32,784 nt of DNA from Saprospiraceae bacterium (GTDB lineage Bacteria > Bacteroidota > Bacteroidia > Chitinophagales > Saprospiraceae), in contig JAIYAV010000084.1 in NCBI GenBank assembly GCA_027488855.1, forward strand, positions 1 to 32,784. Reading direction: 5' to 3'. Positions 23,831 to 30,372 of this stretch are shown piece by piece. The position numbers and the translations under genes are program-made. The notes under the pieces were generated by a model. The model had not been told where the DNA came from. It did not search any database and was given only the letters and a program-made list of their open reading frames with translations. How positions within the stretch are numbered: the stretch's first letter is position 1; every line of letters starts with the position of its first letter.

Positions 23831-23932
23831 TTACAGCACATCCCGAAACTCCGGCATCCGATCAAACAGGATAGTGGCTGCTTCCCCACCGATTTCATAC
23901 GCAGGTTGGGTGATGATGCTAAGGGAATTCAT
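23831..23932 (-). pseudogene. remnant of a LacI-family regulator C-terminus
   Basis: A 33-codon open frame, from an ATG at 23932 to the stop at 23831, reads SIITQPAYEIGGEAATILFD and ends RMPEFRDVL. It matches the conserved C-terminal block of LacI/GalR regulators, in which TTxxQPxxxxGxxAxxxL is the last helix of the sugar-binding domain. A stop in the same frame lies six bases upstream, so nothing more of the gene survives here. It marks a lost regulator gene between rapA and the SDR gene. Confidence 0.6.
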
Positions 23933-24026
23933 CTTCTAATTGCGCAGTACAGTTCAACTTATGAGTTAACGCACTAGTTCAAAAGGCTTTGAAAAGAAGA
24001 GAAAATAAATAGAGGAAATATAGCTT

Positions 24027-24884
24027 CTATTTTTTCCCAAACAAAAAACGCTCTTTCAACTGCCGCATCCATTTGATCGGGTGATTGCGGATAACTCTGC
24101 GCAGCAACCACGGAGAAATCCTGTTGAGCCAAAGGGTGATGACTTCCATTCCCCCAACGATAGCTTCCTCTTTTTCTTTTAAGATCGCGCTGATTATTTT
24201 TTGTGCAGCTTTTTCAACTGGATAGGCCGTTTCGAATGTCTTATCAATTCGCCCAACGATACTGCCAGTGCCAGTTACCGCATGGGCAGTTATGGCGGTC
24301 TTGATCATGCCTGGGATGATCATGGTGATCAGGATTCCCTGGTCAACGGTTTCACTCCGCAGCGATTCAAAGAACCCGTGCAGGGCATGCTTTGATGCCG
24401 CATAAGCCGCAAGCCGGGGTACACCGTATTTACCCGAAAGGCTACTCATGACTACGATGTGGCCATGCCCCTGTTCAATGAAGTGGGGCAAGAGGCGTTT
24501 GGTAATGACGGTGGGCCCAAAGTAATTGATGTTCATGAGCTTTTGGTCGATGCGCAGCTCCGTGTTCAGGGCGTAATCCCGAACGGCCAGGCCGGCATTG
24601 CTGATGAAACAATCAATTTTATTGAAGCAAGACCAAGCCAAATCCGTTTTATCTGGCAATTGTTGCAGATCTTCCAGATCCAGTGGCAATACTTTTGCAC
24701 TACCCGGCTCGCGGGGTAGTTGTTTGTTTACTTGATTTAAGTCATCCTCATTTCTTGCAGAGAGGATCAAAGAAGCCCCAAGTTGAGAGAGCCGGTAAGC
24801 AAGGGCCTCACCAATTCCGGAAGATGCTCCCGTAATCCAAACCACTTTATTCAAGAATGGCAGATTGTGATGCTGGTCAGACAT
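24027..24884 (-). CDS. SDR family dehydrogenase, membrane-associated type
   Basis: 285 residues. TGASSGIG cofactor motif (18-25), NAG (96-98), Ser148 in VVMSSLSGKYG and the catalytic pair Tyr161-x3-Lys165 in YAASK are all present, so it should be active. The ARN after strand 2 favours NADPH. The C-terminal 60 residues, with KEEAIVGGMEVITLWLNRIS and WLLRRVIRNHPIK, form a hydrophobic and basic tail as in DHRS7-type SDRs that lie on membranes. The gene begins 22 bases after the acyl-CoA synthetase stop, so the two are an operon, consistent with a fatty-acyl or sterol-like substrate; this is an inference. Confidence 0.9.
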   Translation of the reverse strand: MSDQHHNLPFLNKVVWITGASSGIGEALAYRLSQLGASLILSARNEDDLNQVNKQLPREPGSAKVLPLDLEDLQQLPDKTDLAWSCFNKIDCFISNAGLAVRDYALNTELRIDQKLMNINYFGPTVITKRLLPHFIEQGHGHIVVMSSLSGKYGVPRLAAYAASKHALHGFFESLRSETVDQGILITMIIPGMIKTAITAHAVTGTGSIVGRIDKTFETAYPVEKAAQKIISAILKEKEEAIVGGMEVITLWLNRISPWLLRRVIRNHPIKWMRQLKERFLFGKK

Positions 24885-24906
24885 GATGTTGTGTTTAAAT
24901 CAATGC

Positions 24907-26559
24907 TTACTCCCAAGAAACCATTTCATCCCTTGCGTAGATTGCTTTCAGCGCGGATTCATATTTCTGGGAAAGTACATTGCGTTTCATTTTTAAAGTT
25001 GGAGTGAGTAGATCGTTTTCAATGGTCCACTCCTCTTTGACAACAATTGCTTTTTTCAATTTCTGGTATTCCATGGCATCGTGGTTGGCAGTATGCAGCA
25101 CTTCCTTTAGTCGTTTTTCCACTTCGACTTTACTCATGGCTTTGCCAATTTCAGAAAGCACAATCAGGACAAAGGGTTTTGAGTATTGAGAACCCATTAC
25201 GCAAGCCTGGTCAACAATGGACAGTCCTGAAAAATTCATTTCCAAGCCCGTCGGAGAGATGTATTCTCCTTTGGTTGTTTTAAAGATGTCTTTTACCCTT
25301 CCAGTGATGGTCAGGAAACCATCATCTGACAAATGCCCCATGTCTCCTGTATAGAGGAAACCGTTCACGATGGTCTTTGCGGTAAGCTCGGGGTTGTTGT
25401 AATACCCTTGCATCAACCAATTGCATTTTTGCCGGATTTCATGTGTGTCGGGATCAAGGTAGACTTCTTGCTTGTCGAACAATTTACCAACTGTTCCAAT
25501 TCTGATGTCATCTTTTGGGTGGATGGACAGGACACTAAAGTCTTCGGACAGCCCATAGGCTTCACAAATGGAGATGCCCAGTTTTTGAAACCAGCGCAAC
25601 AATTCCTGTGCAATAGGAGCAGCTCCGGAGACAATTACATCCGCTTGTTGCAGACCCAGTGATTTTTTGATTCTGGATCGGATCATTCCTGCTACAAGCG
25701 GAATTTTTAGCAAGAAGCTTAAGCTGGGTTGGGAAATTTTTCCCAAAATCTTCGCCTGGAATTTTTCCCAAATCCTGGGTACGCCAAAAAAGTGGGTAGG
25801 TGCAACGGCTTGCAGGTTTTCGGCAAAAGTATCGGCAGATTCAACAAAAGCGATGGTACCTCCACAATAAATCCCTCCCGATTCAATTAAGCCCCTTTCC
25901 GCAGCATGGCTCAGCGGCAGATAAGAAATGAACCTATTGCCTTTTCTATTCAGCTGAAATGCGTTGGAGGCAATCGCTACCGCATTCATGATTGACCCGA
26001 AGGTGTGTACTACGCCCTTGGGGTCTCCGGTGGTGCCCGATGTGTAGATGATCGTCACAACGTCTGGTGAGGAGGGGGTAATCGACGTTGGTTCAGTGGC
26101 GTTTTCGAGGAATTCCTGCCAGGATTGTATTCCTTCTTTGGTGTAGCCATCCAGCGTAGCGGTTTGTACCGATTTCGGAATAGCAGGTTTAAGGTTGTTC
26201 CAGTCTTTGGGCAAAAGTTTACCTAAAAACAGCGCACGCGCTCCAGCATTCTGAAGGATTTTTTGCATGGCATTGGCGTTCACATTGGCGTATAAAGGCA
26301 CCGAAATGTACCCACCCATCATCAATGCCAAATCAAAAATGATCCATTGGGCGCAATTTGCCGACATTAAGGCGATTCTGTCTCCGGGCTGATAACCATG
26401 ATGTTGCAATGCGCCTAAAGCTTTTCTCGCTTCAATACCAACTTGCTCCCAGGTATAATTTGTCCAAGTTTTGCCATTGGGTTGTCTTAAAAAAATTTCC
26501 CCAGGCGTTTCTCTTTCCCACTTTAGAAAATAATCAAGGATTGTCATGGCCATATTCAT
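24907..26559 (-). CDS. long-chain fatty acid-CoA ligase (AMP-forming)
   Basis: 550 residues. The AMP-binding P-loop is YTSGTTGDPKG (172-182); the acyl-side block SYLPLSHAAERGLIE follows, then a FFGVPRIWEKFQAKI segment typical of long-chain synthetases, YGLSEDF (usually YGxTE; the Glu is kept), YTGDMGHLSDDGFLTITGRVKDIFK and an EYISPTGLE segment. It activates fatty acids to acyl-AMP and then acyl-CoA in the cytoplasm or at the inner membrane. ATGs at 26559, 26553 and 26547 are all possible starts; homology begins around residue 6. First gene of an operon with the SDR. A weak -7-like TATCATTG is seen upstream. Confidence 0.93.
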   Translation of the reverse strand: MNMAMTILDYFLKWERETPGEIFLRQPNGKTWTNYTWEQVGIEARKALGALQHHGYQPGDRIALMSANCAQWIIFDLALMMGGYISVPLYANVNANAMQKILQNAGARALFLGKLLPKDWNNLKPAIPKSVQTATLDGYTKEGIQSWQEFLENATEPTSITPSSPDVVTIIYTSGTTGDPKGVVHTFGSIMNAVAIASNAFQLNRKGNRFISYLPLSHAAERGLIESGGIYCGGTIAFVESADTFAENLQAVAPTHFFGVPRIWEKFQAKILGKISQPSLSFLLKIPLVAGMIRSRIKKSLGLQQADVIVSGAAPIAQELLRWFQKLGISICEAYGLSEDFSVLSIHPKDDIRIGTVGKLFDKQEVYLDPDTHEIRQKCNWLMQGYYNNPELTAKTIVNGFLYTGDMGHLSDDGFLTITGRVKDIFKTTKGEYISPTGLEMNFSGLSIVDQACVMGSQYSKPFVLIVLSEIGKAMSKVEVEKRLKEVLHTANHDAMEYQKLKKAIVVKEEWTIENDLLTPTLKMKRNVLSQKYESALKAIYARDEMVSWE

Positions 26560-26761
26560 TTAGCGGTTTACGAGTATATGGCAATGATAGGATAAAAGCT
26601 TTGGAAAAGGGATGAGGCATATCATCGGGATTGGATGACTCAAGTCACAACTACTTGTTCCCACAATTGATTTAGGGACGGAACGTAGTGTGATTGGCAC
26701 ATTCCACCAGAAATACAACGATTGTACTACTCGATGCTGAAGATAGGAGATTGGAAAAAAA

Positions 26762-26801
26762 TAAGCACAGAAGCTTGCTCGACCAGAACCTTCTGTGCTT
26801 A
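26762..26801 (-). terminator. Rho-independent terminator of the esterase-like gene
   Basis: TAAGCACAGAAG (26762-26773) pairs over 12 bp with 26790-26801; on the minus strand the stem is followed by ATTTTTTTCC. It lies 48 bases after the esterase stop at 26849 and is the right way round for that gene. Confidence 0.75.
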
Positions 26802-26848
26802 AAGTCAAATGACAAAAGATGCGCTCAAGGTTCACCCTGAGCCAGGTT

Positions 26849-27631
26849 TCATTTACCCGCTTTAGCTACAAAGAGCAAGCCCTCTTTAAAGCCCGGATAT
26901 GGCGATATGCCCCAATCGTCAAAAGCTTGGTACTTACTCGCAATTTTATTGCCGGATTTGCTGGCCAATAACTTAGCGAAGTTGGTCATGTTTTCGTTCA
27001 CTTCGGGGATGTTGCTGTTGCTGTAAGCCCCGTTCAAGGAAGCCAGGAAGATTTTCCGATCCTTGTATTTGTCAGGCGTTTGCAAAGCCTTGTTGGCCAA
27101 TCCCGTGAAGAAATCATTGTTGTCTTCATACCATTCCTTGGTTGCAGCGATGTAGCCGTTGAATAAGGTCGGCTTGCTCAGCAGGGCGTACAAGGTAAAG
27201 GAGCCCGACAGCGATCGGCCATGCAATACCCTCTGCCCACTACAGCGGTACTTTTTTTCGATGGAGGGGATCAATTCTTGTTCCAGGTAGGACAGGTATT
27301 TGTCGTACACGGCGTTTCCCAGCTCCCTTTCCAGTTTGTCTTCAACGTTGATGCCAACCACGATCATTTCGGGCGTGCCGTTTTCTTTGTGCAGTTTTTG
27401 GGTTAACACCGCAATTTCTTCTACCATCTCATCCGTCACCTGCAAGAAGTACAGCACCGGGTACTTTTGTTGGGAAGCAGCATAGCTGTCCGGTAAACGA
27501 ATCATCTGTTTGACGTTTTTTTTCAAAATGGATGATGCGGGATTACTCGCCACCACCTTGGGCGTTTGGGCCTGGAGGAATCCGGCTGAGCATAGGCTCA
27601 AAATGAGCAGGGTTGCTAGGTTTTTAGGCAT
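26849..27631 (-). CDS. exported esterase-fold protein without a catalytic His
   Basis: 260 residues with a signal peptide (cut after LQAQ, residue 22). The fold is that of the esterase D/enterochelin esterase group: YPVLYFLQVTDEM (57-69), PEMIVVGINVEDKLERE (87-103), the nucleophile elbow LHGRSLSGSFTLYAL with Ser140, and the C-terminal DDWGISPYPGFKEGLLF. In active relatives the last block has a His where this protein has Trp240, and there is no His at all after Ser140. The acid segment (FLASLNGAY) is also changed. It is probably a non-catalytic or altered enzyme in the periplasm, perhaps a ligand-binding protein. It stands alone with its own terminator. Confidence 0.85.
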   Translation of the reverse strand: MPKNLATLLILSLCSAGFLQAQTPKVVASNPASSILKKNVKQMIRLPDSYAASQQKYPVLYFLQVTDEMVEEIAVLTQKLHKENGTPEMIVVGINVEDKLERELGNAVYDKYLSYLEQELIPSIEKKYRCSGQRVLHGRSLSGSFTLYALLSKPTLFNGYIAATKEWYEDNNDFFTGLANKALQTPDKYKDRKIFLASLNGAYSNSNIPEVNENMTNFAKLLASKSGNKIASKYQAFDDWGISPYPGFKEGLLFVAKAGK

Positions 27632-27734
27632 TGTATTCGGTTTTTATTGGTTATCGACTACCCTAAGGAGCAGTCAAGCGAATAAACGTTGAACTTGGTA
27701 AGTTATGGTGCATGTGCTGAGCGATATTTTCCCT

Positions 27735-29156
27735 TTAAAACAGAGCATTCATGTCCAGAACATTGTCCACTAGACCCAAACTGTGTTTGTTGTGCATTAA
27801 GCCAAAAGTTGTGATCACTACAATGAAAATTTGTTTTTTAGTACTCGTTACGTGACGGAAAATGCTCTTTTTTCGGCGCAAACTATCAGCGTCGGCTTTC
27901 GTTAAAACCAGCTCATCGTTGTAGAATTTTACTTCACACAAAGAGATCACATTATCCTGTCGGTCAATCAAAAGGTCAATTTGTGTGCCTTCGGTTTCGT
28001 CGCTTGGTTTTGACAAAAAACTGTATTGATTGGTGTGAACACCTGCTATGCCCAAAGCTGCTTTAATGTTATCAATGTGATGAAAGCAAATATTTTCAAA
28101 AGCATAACCACTCCAGGTTATCCAGGTTTGGGTTTGACTCAATGATAGCCAAGCAATTGTTTCTTTGGCGGGAATGTCCCGAATGAATTTCAAATAAAAC
28201 AAAGAATAACAATCCGTTAACCTAAAAAGTGTATCCTTTTTCTTTTTTCCAAAAGGAATATAGGACGAAATAAAACCCGACTGTTCGAGCTCTTGCAACA
28301 TCATGGTCAAACCTCCGCCATCTAAAATCTTTGTCTTTGCGATAATCTCCATGCGGCTCATACCTTTCCAAGTGGACGAAAGCGCCGAAATAATCGATTC
28401 ATAGCGCTCAGGATTGGCAAATAGGGAACTGTACAGATTGTCAAATTCTGTCCGCAACAAACCATCGGTGTGAAAACATATTTCATCAATATTTTGAATG
28501 GCGCTTTTGCCTCCCTTAACCTGGTCTAAATAGTGTGGGATACCACCCATTGTCATATAAAGCAAGAGCAATTGGTAACGGTCAAAAACGATGTGTTTTT
28601 CTAAAAAATAGGCTTCTGTTTCTGCCAATGTGAAAGGTCGCAAGTGAATACGGCAGGTGACCCGGTTGTGCAAACCACCTTTGTCATTGATGATTTTTTG
28701 AATCATCCATGCCGTAGCCGAGCCACAAATCACCACAACGATATTCGTTTTTGCTGCATAACTATTCCAGAAATAACTAAAGCCCGTCAAAAAATCGGAT
28801 TTTCCACTTGCCATCCAGGGCACTTCGTCGATGAAAACAACCTTTCGTTTTTCGGGATTGCCCAAGGATTCAAGATGTGTTTTCAATTGGTGAAACGCTT
28901 CCAACCAATCAATCGGCGGCGGCGGTAATGTCGCTGATTTTTGAGCATCTTTGAGGCTGTATGCAAAGTTTCTCAATTGCTGTTCTTTCGTACCATCTTT
29001 CAAACCCGTCAACTCGAAGTCAATTTTTCCTTCAAAAAATGACCCAATCAAATACGTTTTTCCTACCCGTCTTCTGCCAAAAACGGCTACTAATTCAGGC
29101 TTTTTAGCAGCATAAACGTTAGCCAAAACCTCCATTTCTTTTTTGCGTCCGATCAT
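27735..29156 (-). CDS. AAA ATPase with C-terminal PD-(D/E)XK-like domain (DUF234 group)
   Basis: 473 residues. Walker A is GRRRVGKT (27-34), Walker B VVFIDEVPWM (106-115) with Asp110/Glu111, and an SATAWM sensor segment follows. Winged-helix parts come next (MGGIPHYLDQV, MSRMEIIAKTKI). The C-terminal 90 residues hold GTQIDLLIDRQDNVISLCEVKFY, the D...ExK arrangement of the PD-(D/E)XK nuclease fold (DUF234). Such ATPases are frequent in Bacteroidota and archaea and are patchily distributed; their role is unknown and a defence or mobile-element link is often suspected. It stands alone behind two tandem hairpins. Confidence 0.9.
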   Translation of the reverse strand: MIGRKKEMEVLANVYAAKKPELVAVFGRRRVGKTYLIGSFFEGKIDFELTGLKDGTKEQQLRNFAYSLKDAQKSATLPPPPIDWLEAFHQLKTHLESLGNPEKRKVVFIDEVPWMASGKSDFLTGFSYFWNSYAAKTNIVVVICGSATAWMIQKIINDKGGLHNRVTCRIHLRPFTLAETEAYFLEKHIVFDRYQLLLLYMTMGGIPHYLDQVKGGKSAIQNIDEICFHTDGLLRTEFDNLYSSLFANPERYESIISALSSTWKGMSRMEIIAKTKILDGGGLTMMLQELEQSGFISSYIPFGKKKKDTLFRLTDCYSLFYLKFIRDIPAKETIAWLSLSQTQTWITWSGYAFENICFHHIDNIKAALGIAGVHTNQYSFLSKPSDETEGTQIDLLIDRQDNVISLCEVKFYNDELVLTKADADSLRRKKSIFRHVTSTKKQIFIVVITTFGLMHNKHSLGLVDNVLDMNALF

Positions 29157-29532
29157 ATTTTTGGTTTAATCTGCGGAATGTGGGTAAAAATACATAGATT
29201 CCGCAAATTATAGGTCTTTGATCTGCGGAATGTGGGTGAAAATATACAGATTCCGCAGATTAGGCTTTGAAAGGGTTTTATTGTTTGAAAAAATTGAGGG
29301 GGGGCAAACGCAAAATGGCCGTTTTATCTTTGTCTGTAGCTCACTGCGGGAATTGCTGAAAAAACCCACGAAAACAGGAAGGATTCTTTCCGTTTTTGGA
29401 GAAATATCCGATATTACAGGATGTTTGGAGTAGCTCAATTTTTTAAATTGTTTAGTTATAATTTCCAAGTTTGCTTGCCTCAAAGATACGCACGGTTCTC
29501 TATTTTTTAATTCCCTGACAAGTTCTAATCCG
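29157..29532. other. 376-base gene-free stretch with tandem hairpins
   Basis: Between the divergent AAA ATPase and AraC-type genes. Bases 29168-29260 hold two hairpins (separate entry). The remaining 270 bases are AT-rich. A perfect -7 box TATCTTTG appears at about 29326-29334 on the plus strand and another on the minus strand near 29486-29493, neither with a -33 box at a normal distance. No protein in this stretch can be supported; the open frames on both strands look random. Confidence 0.5.
29168..29260. repeat. two tandem CTGCGGAAT hairpins
   Basis: Copy 1: AATCTGCGGAAT (29168-29179) with ATTCCGCAAATT (29198-29209). Copy 2: ATCTGCGGAAT (29221-29231) with ATTCCGCAGAT (29250-29260). Each has a GTGGG(T)xAAAAAT(A) loop of 18 bases, and the two copies are about 52 bases apart with nearly the same sequence. 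They lie 12 to 105 bases upstream of the AAA ATPase start and could be its operators or a dispersed repeat. Confidence 0.6.
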
Positions 29533-30294
29533 ATGATGTATAATCTCTACCCTGTCTCTGGCAAATTATCTGTTTTTGTTGATTGTTATTGGGAGAGTAA
29601 CTTTAAGGATATAGTTGGAGAGTGTTATAGCGAATTATTCGTAGCCCAATTAAATCCAAATATCATTGTTAACTTGTCTGATACTTATGTGCGCAATAAT
29701 GTGACGATAGGTCAAAGCGCGCTCAATACCATTAATACCGCTGCTATCAATTTTCTTCATCAAGCCAGCAATCATCTTTTTGGAATTCGATTCAAGCCTG
29801 CAGGTCTTGTCATGTTCACTTCAATTGGGCTGGATGAGTTACGAGATGCGACTATTGATTTGAAAGATATTTTCAGAGAAGATACAGAACGGTTTGAAAA
29901 CAAAATGTTTGAGTGTAAAAATACAAAAGAGAGAATAGCAGTAACCGAAAGTTTTTTAATATTGAAACTGATAGAAAAAAACCTGGAAAAGTACAAATTC
30001 AGTGTAGCCGTACAAAACGGAATCGTAAAGTATTTTGATGATTCCAACTGTGTATCTAAAGTTGTAGAACACCTCAATATAACCCATCGTACATTTGATC
30101 GCAACTTTAAAAATATTTTAGGGGTATCTCCCAAAAAATTACAACGATTGATTCGTTTCCAAAAGGCTTTTGAAATGATGCACATGTCTTTTCAAAAAGA
30201 TAAATTCTTTAATTTTTATATGTTTGGGTACTTTGATCAAGCCCATTTTAGCAAAGAATTTAAAGAGTTTGTAAGTATGTCCCCACAAAAATAG
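29533..30294 (+). CDS. AraC-type transcriptional regulator
   Basis: 253 residues. The first 150 residues form the sensor part of the kind found in many Bacteroidota AraC regulators (YPVSGKLSVFVDCYWES, then FGIRFKPAGLVMFTSI). The C-terminal HTH pair is at about 170-253: VSKVVEHLNITHRTFDRNFKNILGVSPKKLQRLIRFQKA is helix-turn-helix 1 with linker, and FNFYMFGYFDQAHFSKEFKEFVSMSPQK is helix-turn-helix 2. The end is abrupt at SPQK, where relatives usually continue for some residues. The gene is much richer in A and T than the rest of the window, suggesting recent acquisition. The secreted glycoside hydrolase starts 78 bases later and might be its target. Confidence 0.88.
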   Translation: MMYNLYPVSGKLSVFVDCYWESNFKDIVGECYSELFVAQLNPNIIVNLSDTYVRNNVTIGQSALNTINTAAINFLHQASNHLFGIRFKPAGLVMFTSIGLDELRDATIDLKDIFREDTERFENKMFECKNTKERIAVTESFLILKLIEKNLEKYKFSVAVQNGIVKYFDDSNCVSKVVEHLNITHRTFDRNFKNILGVSPKKLQRLIRFQKAFEMMHMSFQKDKFFNFYMFGYFDQAHFSKEFKEFVSMSPQK

Positions 30295-30372
30295 TTGGAT
30301 TCACCCTATTTTGTCCAAATTCTACAAGATAATCATTTTTCATAGCGGTAATTTTGATGAAAACCTATTGCT

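Noticed and set aside
26560-26848. Open frame at 26560-26835 (minus)
   Set aside because: It contains the terminator hairpin and shows no family features.
29168-29260. CRISPR array
   Set aside because: Only two units, each palindromic with near-identical spacers and no cas genes; these are hairpin repeats.
29208-29483. Small proteins in the spacer before the AraC-type gene
   Set aside because: Open frames on both strands overlap each other and the hairpins, with no start context or similarity to support them.
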